Below are positions 1 through 7,744 of a DNA stretch of 64,000 bases, piece by piece. The translations under genes and the position numbers were made by a program. Source of the stretch: Ardenticatenaceae bacterium (GTDB taxonomy: Bacteria > Chloroflexota > Anaerolineae > Promineifilales > Promineifilaceae); NCBI GenBank assembly GCA_020634415.1, contig JACKBT010000019.1, positions 1 to 64,000 on the forward strand. Direction: 5' to 3'. Each line of letters starts with the position of its first letter. Within the stretch, counting starts at the first letter, position 1. The notes under the pieces are model-generated. The model saw nothing but the letters and a program-made list of their open reading frames with translations, searched no databases and had not been told where the DNA came from.

Positions 1-528
1 ACGGAGGAGAATTTGCCTGCCGGACAACTAGCAAAAGTCGGCCTTACGCCTGCCGATATAGATGTGCTGGTGATGACGCATAGTGATATTGACCATGTGG
101 GTGGCATTCATGCGTTCCCCCAAGCGACGATGGTGATTCATGCGGATGAACGGGCTTATGAAAAACCGAGGTATTGGAACGGCCGTTCCCCCCTCACCTG
201 GCCCAACAACAAAACCAAACTCATCCACCAGGATACCGAACTGTGTTCTGGCCTTACCCTCCTCAGCACGCCAGGCCATGCCCCCGGCCACCTTTCTTTG
301 CTGCTGCATTTGCCCCAAACGGGCTATGTCTTGTTAATTGGTGATGCCATCGCACGGCCGTCTGAACTGCAAGAGGGTTTTGGTGGCGCCTGGAACCATG
401 ATCTGGCCCGCGCCAGTGCCGACAAATTAATGGACATCGCTCAAGACCACAACGCCCTCATCATCTACGGCCACGATCCCGAGCAGTGGCCGACACTCAA
501 AAAAGCACCAGAGTTTTATGGAGAATAG
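1..528 (+). CDS. Metallo-beta-lactamase-fold hydrolase, 5'-truncated by window edge
   Basis: The open frame runs into base 1 without a convincing start (the TTG at 13 has no special support), so only the C-terminal part is here, about 175 codons. The motif THSDIDHVGG is a variant of the HxHxDH metal-binding motif of the metallo-beta-lactamase fold, in the H-x-D-x-DH form seen in lactonase-like members. A GHAPGH histidine and a later GD pair (LLIGDA) fit the further metal ligands, and YGHDPEQWP supplies a C-terminal histidine. The substrate cannot be told from sequence. The gene ends one base into an inverted repeat at 527-572, which separates it from the convergent metY-like gene. Confidence 0.85.
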   Translation, partial: TEENLPAGQLAKVGLTPADIDVLVMTHSDIDHVGGIHAFPQATMVIHADERAYEKPRYWNGRSPLTWPNNKTKLIHQDTELCSGLTLLSTPGHAPGHLSLLLHLPQTGYVLLIGDAIARPSELQEGFGGAWNHDLARASADKLMDIAQDHNALIIYGHDPEQWPTLKKAPEFYGE

Positions 529-572
529 AGATTGGAGACTGGAGACTGGTTAATCTCCAGTCTCCAATCTCT
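527..572. repeat. Intergenic inverted repeat, GATTGGAGA family
   Basis: The arms are built from short near-tandem words (agattggagactggagactgg against its reverse complement) around a short loop. It lies between two convergent genes and could terminate both. Related copies lie at 1886-1930, 3919-3969, 6452-6510 and 7647-7685. Confidence 0.8.
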
Positions 573-579
573 CGATCAA

Positions 580-1854
580 TTACTTCGCGGCGGCTAAAGC
601 CTGCTCCAAATCTTCCAGAATGTCGTCAATATGCTCAATGCCCACGCACAGGCGAATCATGTCCGGCGACACGCCCGCACTGGTTAGCTCTTCGGGGGTC
701 AACTGGCGATGGGTGGTGGAAGCGGGATGTGCTGCCAGCGACTTGGCATCACCGATGTTGACCAGGCGTTTGAAGATTTTCAGCGCATCATAGAACTTCA
801 CACCCGCTTCGAAACCGCCCTTGATGCCAAAAGAGAGCAGGGCTGAGGGTTTGCCATTGGTGTATTTTTGTGCCAAGTCATAGTAGGGCGAACTGGGCAG
901 CCCGGCATAGTTGACCCACTCCACCGCAGCGTGTTCATTGAGATAGTGGGCGACGGCCAGGGCATTGGCGCAGTGGCGTTCCATGCGCAAGGCCAGCGTT
1001 TCGATGCCCTGCAAAATGAGGAAGGCGTTGAAGGGGCTGATGGCCCCGCCCGTGTTGCGCAGGGGCACAGTGCGGGCGCGGGCGATGTAGGCGGCTGGCC
1101 CCATTGCCTCGGTATACACCACGCCGTGATAGGAGGGTTCGGGGGTGTTGAGCATGGGGAAGCGGCTGGCGTGTTCGTCCCAGGGGAATTGGCCGGAATC
1201 TACGATGAGGCCGCCGAGGGAGTTGCCATGTCCGCCCATGTATTTGGTGAGGGAATGCACCACGATGTCGCAGCCGTAGTCAATGGGTTTGATGAGGATG
1301 GGGGTGGGTACGGTGTTGTCTACGATGACGGGGATGCCGTGAGCGCGGGCCATGTCGCCAATGGCTTGCAGGTCGGGGATGTTGCCGGCCGGGTTGCCGA
1401 TGGATTCGCAGTAGACAGCGGCCGTTTTGTCATCAATCAGCGCGGCTAAACTGTCGGCTTTGTCATCCTCGGCAAAGCGCACTTCGATGCCCAAACCGGG
1501 CAGCATGTGTTTGAAGAGGGTGTAGGTGCCGCCGTAAAGCAGGGGCACGGAGACGATGTTGTTGCCTTGTTGGGCGATGTTGAGGATGGCGTAGGTAACG
1601 GCCGTACTGCCGGCACTCAAGGCCAAACCAGCAATCCCACCTTCCAACGCGGCTACGCGCTGCTCCAAGACATCGGCGGTGGGGTTCATGATGCGGGTGT
1701 AAATGTTGCCCGGTACAGCCAGGTTGAACAGGTCTGCGCCATGTTGGGCGTTGTCAAACTCATAAGCGACGGTCTGGTAGATAGGTACGGCGACGGCATG
1801 AGTGGTCGGGTCGGATTGGTAGCCGGTGTGGATGGCAATGGTTTCGGGTTTCAT
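580..1854 (-). CDS. metY: O-acetylhomoserine sulfhydrylase-type PLP enzyme
   Basis: The 424-residue protein is a cystathionine gamma-synthase-family, fold-type I PLP enzyme. The internal aldimine lysine is K204 in HSLTKYMGGHG, and VDNT near 178-181 supplies the aspartate that contacts the pyridine nitrogen. Length and N-terminus (ETIAIHTGYQSDPTTHAVAVPIYQT) match O-acetylhomoserine aminocarboxypropyltransferases, which make homocysteine from acylated homoserine and sulfide. The neighbour upstream on the same strand is metA, which would supply the acyl-homoserine, so the two probably form a methionine pair. They are separated by an inverted repeat at 1886-1930, so co-transcription is uncertain. 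Specificity for O-acetyl versus O-succinyl homoserine is inferred from overall similarity only. Confidence 0.92.
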   Translation of the reverse strand: MKPETIAIHTGYQSDPTTHAVAVPIYQTVAYEFDNAQHGADLFNLAVPGNIYTRIMNPTADVLEQRVAALEGGIAGLALSAGSTAVTYAILNIAQQGNNIVSVPLLYGGTYTLFKHMLPGLGIEVRFAEDDKADSLAALIDDKTAAVYCESIGNPAGNIPDLQAIGDMARAHGIPVIVDNTVPTPILIKPIDYGCDIVVHSLTKYMGGHGNSLGGLIVDSGQFPWDEHASRFPMLNTPEPSYHGVVYTEAMGPAAYIARARTVPLRNTGGAISPFNAFLILQGIETLALRMERHCANALAVAHYLNEHAAVEWVNYAGLPSSPYYDLAQKYTNGKPSALLSFGIKGGFEAGVKFYDALKIFKRLVNIGDAKSLAAHPASTTHRQLTPEELTSAGVSPDMIRLCVGIEHIDDILEDLEQALAAAK

Positions 1855-1885
1855 GTCTGTTTTTACTCCTATTTGTGTTTTTGGG

Positions 1886-1930
1886 GACTAGAGACTGGTG
1901 ACTGGTTTACTCAGTCTCCAGTCTCTAGTC
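1886..1930. repeat. Intergenic inverted repeat, GATTGGAGA family
   Basis: The arm gactagagactggtgactgg is complementary, with a small interruption, to agtctccagtctctagtc. It lies between metA and metY on the minus strand. Confidence 0.75.
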
Positions 1931-3001
1931 TCTCTTTCTTAAACCTAATGGGTCATGGGGGTCAATGCCGGAGATGAACGGCCGTTTCCGATCCAAGTCC
2001 GTCAGTTGATAAACCAGACCCAGCCAGTTGTTAAAAATCGCTTTGCCCGTGTCGCCCCACGTATTGTCCAAATGAGCCTCAATCAGCTCTTCGGGGAACG
2101 ACGGGATCAGCGTGTGACGCGCTTTGGCTCTCACCACCGTCTGCTCATAGGCATCGGCGATGGCTGCTGCTGGCGGCGGGAAATAGTTTTGTGGATGGGG
2201 TGGATAATCTTCACGGTCGTTATTGATAAAGCGGTTCACCTCCCGTTTATACTCCTTCAGCAGGCTGTTGTAATCATACTCAGGATGCCCCTGAAAGAAG
2301 ACAATGCGAAATTGATCGGGGCTGGTTGCCATATGCACATCGCCATCACGGCTTTCCACCAGGATGGTGAGGCCAGCTTCTTGCAGTTGACGGCGCGTAA
2401 TTTCGTTATAGCGGGAGTGGGGGACATCAAAACGGGTGTTGATGCCGCGTAAGAGGGGGTGGGGGACGGAAGTGATGCGATGTTCATACACGCCCCATCG
2501 TTTACGAGGCAGCCCCTGCCGTTCAATGTGGTAGAGGTATTTTACGAGGGCATGGGTCGCCAGACAAGAACAAAGGACAGAGGTGACATTTGCCGTCGCC
2601 CAACCAATCACCTGCATGAGCGGCTCCCAAAACGGTTCCTGGTCGAGAGAAGGATTGGCGACATTGGCTCCGGTGATGATGAGGGCATCTAAACCTTCGG
2701 CTTGCAACTGCTCGAAGGTGTTGTAGTAGGTGTCAATATAGGTTTGGGTTTCGGCGCTGCGTGGCAGCCCCGGCACAGAGAAGGGATGGACAAAAAACTG
2801 GGCAATCTGATTGCTGTTGCCCACCAGCCGCATAAACTGCTCTTCCGTCACCTGCAAGGCGGCGTCGGGCATCATGTTTAGAAAGCCAATGTGCAGTTCG
2901 CGGATGTCCTGGCGCACGGCCTGTTCCAGCGACAGCACTTCGTGGCCCTTACGCCGTAAACGGTCAAAAGTTGGTAGGGGTATGTGATTGACTAAGGGCA
3001 T
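1925..3001 (-). CDS. metA: Homoserine O-acyltransferase, MetA/HTS family
   Basis: The protein transfers an acyl group to homoserine, the first committed step of methionine synthesis. I take the ATG at 3001 (MPLVNHIPLP), preceded by AGAGGAAAT. The longer frame to 3055 would translate an intergenic inverted repeat. From this start there are 358 residues. The likely nucleophile is C146 in CSCLATHA, and GHPEYD carries the family His and Glu. The residue aligned with position 111 of E. coli MetA, which sets acetyl (Glu) or succinyl (Gly) preference, is Ala here (TGANVA), so the acyl donor cannot be read from the usual rule. The C-terminus reaches into the flanking repeat. The partner gene is metY-like. 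Confidence 0.9.
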   Translation of the reverse strand: MPLVNHIPLPTFDRLRRKGHEVLSLEQAVRQDIRELHIGFLNMMPDAALQVTEEQFMRLVGNSNQIAQFFVHPFSVPGLPRSAETQTYIDTYYNTFEQLQAEGLDALIITGANVANPSLDQEPFWEPLMQVIGWATANVTSVLCSCLATHALVKYLYHIERQGLPRKRWGVYEHRITSVPHPLLRGINTRFDVPHSRYNEITRRQLQEAGLTILVESRDGDVHMATSPDQFRIVFFQGHPEYDYNSLLKEYKREVNRFINNDREDYPPHPQNYFPPPAAAIADAYEQTVVRAKARHTLIPSFPEELIEAHLDNTWGDTGKAIFNNWLGLVYQLTDLDRKRPFISGIDPHDPLGLRKRD

Positions 3002-3018
3002 ATTTCCTCTGCCATACT

Positions 3019-3060
3019 GAAGGATGAATGATGAGGATAGCTGTTTATCATTCATCCTTC
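3019..3060. repeat. Inverted repeat between divergent metA and hydrolase
   Basis: Perfect 14-bp arms (gaaggatgaatgat / atcattcatccttc) surround a 14-nt spacer. It fills the space between two divergent start codons. No SAM-type riboswitch is recognisable here. Confidence 0.75.
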
Positions 3061-3095
3061 ATAATTCATAATTCCTGCGTTACACTTGGGGCATT

Positions 3096-3902
3096 ATGCC
3101 TTTGATTCAAGTAAATGAGCAAACGATTCATTATGTTCATAATAAAGTGGTGGATGATGGGCCTGCGTTGGTGCTGGTGCATGGAGCAGGGGGGCGCATT
3201 CAAAGCTGGCCGCTGCCATGGCAGGAGACGCGCTTTGTGTCGTCGGGGGCGAAGCGGTGGCTGACGGATTTTCCGATTTACATTGTGGATTTGCCGGGAC
3301 ACGGCCGTTCACCTCTACCAAGCCGCACCAGCATTGCCGACTATGCTGCCGACATCATCGCTTTTACTGAGGCGGTGGGCCTTAAACGGGTGGTGATTGC
3401 GGGGCATTCGATGGGCGGGGCGATTGCCCAACAGGTGGCTTTGGAACGGCCGTCTAACCTCACCGCCATCATCCTCATGGGCACAGGGGCCAAAATGCCC
3501 GTTACCGATTTGATTTTAGATGGGCTGCTGACGGATTTCCCCAAGACGGTGAACATGATAACCAAATTTGCCTGGCACAAGGAAACGGCCGATGTCTTTA
3601 CCTCTGTAGCTCGCCAACACCTTCTCGACACCGACCCTCTCGTCATACATGGCGACTTCACCGCCTGCAACAACTTCGACTTCCGCGAACGCCTCAGCGA
3701 AATTGCCGTCCCTACCCTGGTCATCGGCGGCGACACCGACAAAATGATGCCCTTGGCCAACAGCCAGTTTCTGGCCGACCACATTCCCCAGGCCCAACTC
3801 GTCGTTATCGCCAACGCTGGTCATTACATGATGACCGAGAAAACGGCTAGTGTCTCTAAAGCGATTGTGGCTTTCCTCAATCAGTTAAGGAATGAGGATT
3901 GA
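3096..3902 (+). CDS. Alpha/beta hydrolase
   Basis: The 268-residue protein has the full alpha/beta-hydrolase set. An oxyanion HG motif lies in VLVHGAGG near 30, the nucleophile elbow GHSMGG has Ser105, an acid lies in GGDTDKMMP near 212, and a catalytic His in NAGHYMMTEK near 246. The cap region is short. No signal peptide is visible, so it is cytoplasmic. The family covers esterases, C-C hydrolases and haloperoxidase-like enzymes, and the substrate is not predictable. It is divergent from metA, and a GATTGGAGA-family inverted repeat follows the stop. Confidence 0.9.
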   Translation: MPLIQVNEQTIHYVHNKVVDDGPALVLVHGAGGRIQSWPLPWQETRFVSSGAKRWLTDFPIYIVDLPGHGRSPLPSRTSIADYAADIIAFTEAVGLKRVVIAGHSMGGAIAQQVALERPSNLTAIILMGTGAKMPVTDLILDGLLTDFPKTVNMITKFAWHKETADVFTSVARQHLLDTDPLVIHGDFTACNNFDFRERLSEIAVPTLVIGGDTDKMMPLANSQFLADHIPQAQLVVIANAGHYMMTEKTASVSKAIVAFLNQLRNED

Positions 3903-3918
3903 ATAACCGGCAAAACTG

Positions 3919-3969
3919 AAATTAGAGATTGGAGATTGGAGATTAGCCCAATCTCCAATCTCTAATTTC
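3919..3969. repeat. Intergenic inverted repeat, GATTGGAGA family
   Basis: This is the cleanest copy. The left arm is made of tandem agattgg words and the right arm of their complement, with a 5-nt loop. It follows the hydrolase stop and may act as its terminator. The rest of 3970-4179 shows an ACGGCCGT palindrome at 3995-4002 and no gene. Confidence 0.8.
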
Positions 3970-4179
3970 TGAGCAGGTGGGTGTGGGGGCGGGAACGGCC
4001 GTTTCGCACCCCGCCATCAACAAAACAACAACCAACCAAATGACATTTCTCACCATCTCACCAACCACCTTTGCCTACATTTCATAGAAGAGCCGATTAC
4101 ATTATAGCGAGGACAACAAAAAAGTGGCACGATGACGTCGGCCACTTTTCAAGTATTGGTGGGGTGTTTTCGTGCTCTT

Positions 4180-4986
4180 TTAAGCAGGACGTGCCTGGGT
4201 TTGGGCGACAGGTTCCGGCTGGCGGGTGCGCCAGTAGCCGATGAGGGCCAGGACGGCGATGAGAATGGCAGCGATAACGGCCGTATTCGCAATCACCCCC
4301 ATCTCAGGATAAGCTGCGCGAATGCCAAACAAAGCCCAAATCAATACCCCCGCATAAGCCAGATTGCGCCGATTAAACAGCAGCACCCCGGCCACAACCA
4401 CCGCCACCGCCATCATTATGGCTGACCAGACCGGGCCAGCCATGCCCAAGCCCGAAAAACCAAAGTGAGCCAATACACTGGAAACATTGGCAATGGTGGC
4501 GACAGTGATCCACCCCAGATAGAGGCTAAAGGGGAAGTGAACAAAAATACGCTCAGAAGTGGTTAGTTGGGGGTTGCTGCGCCCGATGTCCAGCCGCAGG
4601 TAAACGGCAATGAGCGCGACCAGCAGGGTGACTATGATGAGCACCGACAACAGATAAGTGCCGTAGTGCCAGGCAAACAGCCACGCCGCATTGGCTATGC
4701 TGCTAACCACAAACAACCAGCCGATTTGGGCTTGAAACGGCCGTTCTCGCTGCGCCGGTAGTGCCTGAAAAATTACATAACCCAACAGGGCCGTATAGAT
4801 CAGCCCCCAAATGGCGAAGGTATACCCAGCGGGCGTGAAGTAGGAAGGCAGGGCATCCGACACTTGTTCGGCGGTACGGCCGTTCAACGGCAGCACGTTC
4901 GACAAAACATTCACGATGATGGCCACAGCGAAGGCCAAAATATTGGCCACTTGAATCAGGGAAATCTTTTCTTTTAATGTATTCAC
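4180..4986 (-). CDS. TspO/MBR-like tryptophan-rich membrane protein
   Basis: The 268 residues are mostly membrane-spanning, with about seven to eight hydrophobic segments. The segment FTPAGYTFAIWGLIYTALL resembles the first conserved helix of the TspO/MBR-related family, and AWLFAWHYG and LYLGWITVAT match later conserved parts. TspO proteins bind porphyrins or similar ligands, but this longer subgroup has no settled role. I prefer the GTG at 4986 over the longer frame to 5031. A promoter-like pair lies inside the longer version (-35 TTGACA, 17-bp spacer, -10 TACAGT), and its predicted start point falls almost on the GTG, giving a leaderless or nearly leaderless message. Confidence 0.75.
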   Translation of the reverse strand: MNTLKEKISLIQVANILAFAVAIIVNVLSNVLPLNGRTAEQVSDALPSYFTPAGYTFAIWGLIYTALLGYVIFQALPAQRERPFQAQIGWLFVVSSIANAAWLFAWHYGTYLLSVLIIVTLLVALIAVYLRLDIGRSNPQLTTSERIFVHFPFSLYLGWITVATIANVSSVLAHFGFSGLGMAGPVWSAIMMAVAVVVAGVLLFNRRNLAYAGVLIWALFGIRAAYPEMGVIANTAVIAAILIAVLALIGYWRTRQPEPVAQTQARPA

Positions 4987-4992
4987 ACCCAA

Positions 4993-5021
4993 ACTGTACA
5001 GTATTTGCACGTATATGTCAA
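4993..5021 (-). promoter_or_regulatory. Putative sigma70-type promoter for the TspO-like gene
   Basis: On the minus strand a perfect TTGACA (5016-5021) is followed after 17 bases by TACAGT (4993-4998). The GTG start at 4986 is six bases further on, so a transcript starting at the usual distance would have almost no leader. Confidence 0.5.
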
Positions 5022-5156
5022 TATATTGCACAGTTTTAACCCTGAAAATCTGGATAAATCAATTTGGTTTGGCCTAAAATAGCTGTAGATCCCCCATCCC
5101 CTTTCACCCCTATTTCCGCTCTTGTCATTTCCGGCGCGGCTTCATACAATCCCCAC

Positions 5157-6461
5157 ATGGCACAGGATTGGCAAAAAAAGTTGCAGCGCTTGGGTGTCGT
5201 AAAAGGCACACGGCATTTGAAGCCAGCATCCCCCGCAGCAGGGAAGCAATCTCCCCTCGCCTCTCCCTCCTCGCCTCTCGCCTCCCCTCCTTACAGCGAA
5301 TACGACGACGATGTGCAGCCGCTGGATAAACTGCTGCCTGGGGGCATGATTCAATCTACACCCGATGGCGACTGCTTCATCCTCGATAATGTGTACCCGC
5401 TTAACCACCAACATGGCGATGATAAGCTGGACAGTTGGCAGGCGGTAGATTGGGGAGCAACGGCCGTTCTCACCCAAGACCCCCGGTTAGCCGACCTCAC
5501 TTGCCGTGACTGCCTCTTCCTGGATACCGAAACAACGGGTCTGGCGGGGGCGGGCACCGTAGCCTTCATGGTTGGCGCGGCCTTTGTGGAGGGCGATGCC
5601 GTTGTCGTGCGCCAATACTTCCTGCGCGATCATGGCGACGAGCCAGCCATGCTGCTGCTGCTAGACGAACTGCTGGCCGACAAAAAGGCATTGGTCACGT
5701 TTAACGGCCGTTCCTTCGACCTGCCCCTTCTCGACCGCCGCTTCCTCATGAACCGCCTGCCTGCGGATTTGCTCGACAGGCCGCACATTGACCTGCTGCT
5801 GCCCGCCCGCCGCCTGTGGCGCAGCCGCTTGCAGTCCGTCTCCCTCAAAAATTTAGAGACAAACCTCTTGGGGGTGCGCCGCACCCATGAAGACGTGCCC
5901 GGTTTCGCCATCCCTGGCCTCTACCACGACTACATTCGCACCGGTGATGCGCGGCAGATGGCGCGGGTCTTTTACCACAACGAAATTGACATGCTCTCGA
6001 TGGTCACGCTGCTGCCTCGCGTCATTCGCCAATTTGCCCACGCCGACGAGCGTGACCACGCGCTCGACCTCTTCAGCCTGGGCCGTTGGCAGCACCAGAT
6101 GGGGCTGCTGGCCGAAGCGGAACAAAATTTACGCCACGCTCTGGCTGGTGAGTTGTCGTTAGAACTGTATCACCAGACCTTGTATGAATTGGCGAATCTG
6201 TTGAAGCGCAACGGCCGTCGCGCCGAAGCCCTTCTTCTGTGGCAGCAAATTGCGGCCACCACCTTTGATGATGTGGCCGCGCATGTGGAGTTGGCGATGC
6301 ACTATGAGTGGCAGGAGAAGGACGTAACGATGGCCCTGCGCTGGACGGAGCAGGCGGTGCAGTTAGCGAACAGTATGGGGACGAACGGCCGTTCCCTCCG
6401 CGACGAATTAGAACATCGGTTGGCACGGTTGCAGGCGAAGGTGGGGGATGAGAGAGATTAG
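5157..6461 (+). CDS. YprB-like DEDD 3'-5' exonuclease/RNase H-fold protein with helical C-terminus
   Basis: From the ATG at 5157 (MAQDWQKKLQRLG) there are 434 residues. An upstream in-frame extension to 5064 has no homology feel and is left out. The RNase H-like domain shows the DEDD set: FLDTETTG near 121-128, TFNGRSFDLPLLDRR, HIDLLLPAR and YHNEIDMLSMV. This is the YprB ribonuclease-like layout. The last 120 residues are alternating helices of TPR type (EQNLRHALAGELSLELYHQTLYELA and following), probably for protein contact. It could be an exonuclease acting on DNA or RNA ends, and the substrate is unproven. The stop overlaps the start of the next gene by 14 bases. Confidence 0.8.
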   Translation: MAQDWQKKLQRLGVVKGTRHLKPASPAAGKQSPLASPSSPLASPPYSEYDDDVQPLDKLLPGGMIQSTPDGDCFILDNVYPLNHQHGDDKLDSWQAVDWGATAVLTQDPRLADLTCRDCLFLDTETTGLAGAGTVAFMVGAAFVEGDAVVVRQYFLRDHGDEPAMLLLLDELLADKKALVTFNGRSFDLPLLDRRFLMNRLPADLLDRPHIDLLLPARRLWRSRLQSVSLKNLETNLLGVRRTHEDVPGFAIPGLYHDYIRTGDARQMARVFYHNEIDMLSMVTLLPRVIRQFAHADERDHALDLFSLGRWQHQMGLLAEAEQNLRHALAGELSLELYHQTLYELANLLKRNGRRAEALLLWQQIAATTFDDVAAHVELAMHYEWQEKDVTMALRWTEQAVQLANSMGTNGRSLRDELEHRLARLQAKVGDERD

Positions 6462-7551
6462 AGATTGGCGATTGGGGATTAGAAACTACCAATCTCCAAT
6501 CTCCAGTCTCCTTTTTGCCCTCCTCTTTCTGGCTGCATGTTCTCCACCACCCACTGCCCCTTTGCCCACTGTGGCTGTAGCGGCAGCCCTGCCAGCGGCC
6601 ACGTCAACGGCCGTTCCCATCCCGCCCACCTTCACCGCCCTGCCTGAACATTACGCCACCGCCACCTATACTCCCACCGCTACGCCCACCATCACCCCCA
6701 GCCCCACGCCCACCATTCCCGCCACGCCCACCCCCACCCACTTTCCCGTCCCCGACTTCCTAACAGTCATTGAATCCGATTTGCCCTTTTTGGAGATTCC
6801 GCCCGCCGCCACCGATTGTGACGGAAAAGGATTGGTTTTCCGCAGCCAATTCGCCAGCGAAATCGGCGATCCCCTGGTCAATTACCATGCTTACCTGCCG
6901 CCCTGTTATGGGCAAGACGGCCGTTCCTATCCCACCCTCATCCTCCTGCACGCCGCCGACGAGACGGACAGCCAGTGGGTTGATTTGGGTCTGGCGCAGG
7001 TGGCTGACGAGGGGATAGCCGACGGCCGTTATCCCCCCTTCATCGTCCTCATGCCCCACCTGGGCCAACTGGGCCGCACCACCGCCGGCGGCGCTGACAG
7101 CGCCGAGGGGCTGATTCTGAACGAGTTTATGCCCTATGTGGACAGCACTTTTTGCGCGTGGGGTGACGCTCGCAGCATTGGCGGCATTGGGCGCGGGGCT
7201 TATTGGGCTTTGATGATGGCGTTGGGGCAAGAGGGGGTGTTTACGGCCGTTGCCGCTCACAGCAGCCAACTCACCGACAGCAGTGACGATGCCCAGTACA
7301 GCCCCCTCGCCACCTACGCCACCGCCAACCTATCCCAACTGCGCATCTGGCTCGATTGGGGTGAGAACGACCAGGTACAAAGTGGCTCCCAGGCTCTCGC
7401 CTCAGCCCTGGCCGAAGCCAATATTCCTTTTGAACAGCATCTCTTTGGCGGCGGGCACAATGCCCGCTACTGGCAGGTGCATGTGCGTGACTATTTGGAT
7501 TGGCATACGGCCGTTTGGCCGAAAGAGCGTGATAATTATCCACCTTGCTGA
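6448..7551 (+). CDS. Secreted esterase-D-like lipoprotein, catalytic serine apparently lost
   Basis: The 367-residue protein has an arginine-rich N-terminus, a hydrophobic stretch and a lipobox (LFLAACS), so it should be a lipoprotein. A low-complexity Thr/Pro linker (TPTPT type) follows to about residue 100, then a PF00756-like alpha/beta fold: YPTLILLHAADETDSQW, VLMPH, PYVDSTFCAW. In this family the elbow reads G-[LI]-S-x-GG. Here it is GGIGRGAYWAL, so glycine stands where serine is expected, although the acid (WGENDQV) and histidine (GGGHNARYW) regions remain. It may be a binding protein rather than an enzyme. The signal peptide's basic part is translated from a GATTGGAGA-family inverted repeat. 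Confidence 0.7.
   Translation: MREIRDWRLGIRNYQSPISSLLFALLFLAACSPPPTAPLPTVAVAAALPAATSTAVPIPPTFTALPEHYATATYTPTATPTITPSPTPTIPATPTPTHFPVPDFLTVIESDLPFLEIPPAATDCDGKGLVFRSQFASEIGDPLVNYHAYLPPCYGQDGRSYPTLILLHAADETDSQWVDLGLAQVADEGIADGRYPPFIVLMPHLGQLGRTTAGGADSAEGLILNEFMPYVDSTFCAWGDARSIGGIGRGAYWALMMALGQEGVFTAVAAHSSQLTDSSDDAQYSPLATYATANLSQLRIWLDWGENDQVQSGSQALASALAEANIPFEQHLFGGGHNARYWQVHVRDYLDWHTAVWPKERDNYPPC
6452..6510. repeat. GATTGGAGA-family inverted repeat overlapping two coding ends
   Basis: This copy covers the stop of the exonuclease gene and the first codons of the lipoprotein gene. The repeat words are translated as IRDWRLGIRN and QSPISS, forming the start of the signal peptide. Confidence 0.7.
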
Positions 7552-7587
7552 GTGACCCTGCTTCAAGTCAAACTGGCTTTAACCAAA

Positions 7588-7632
7588 CAAAAAGACCTCC
7601 GAAGTTTGGCAAACTCCGGAGGTCTTGATTTT
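7588..7632. terminator. Bidirectional-looking intrinsic terminator
   Basis: A stem made of agacctccgaagt and actccggaggtct with a short loop is flanked by an A-run upstream and a T-rich stretch downstream. It lies between convergent genes. Confidence 0.7.
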
Positions 7633-7646
7633 ATCTTTGCGGTTTT

Positions 7647-7685
7647 GGAGATTGGAGACTGGGTAATCTCCAGTCTCCAATCTCT
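7647..7685. repeat. Intergenic inverted repeat, GATTGGAGA family
   Basis: The arm ggagattggagactggg is complementary to cccagtctccaatctct-like sequence with small interruptions. It lies just beyond the terminator. Confidence 0.7.
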
Positions 7686-7744
7686 GCTCTCTCATGAAAT
7701 CATGAAGTTATTTACGAACGTTCACTAATGACAAGTAAACGGCC

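Noticed and set aside
1855..3095. SAM-type riboswitch for metA/metY
   Set aside because: The leaders contain only the local inverted repeats; no SAM-I or SAM-II core could be recognised.
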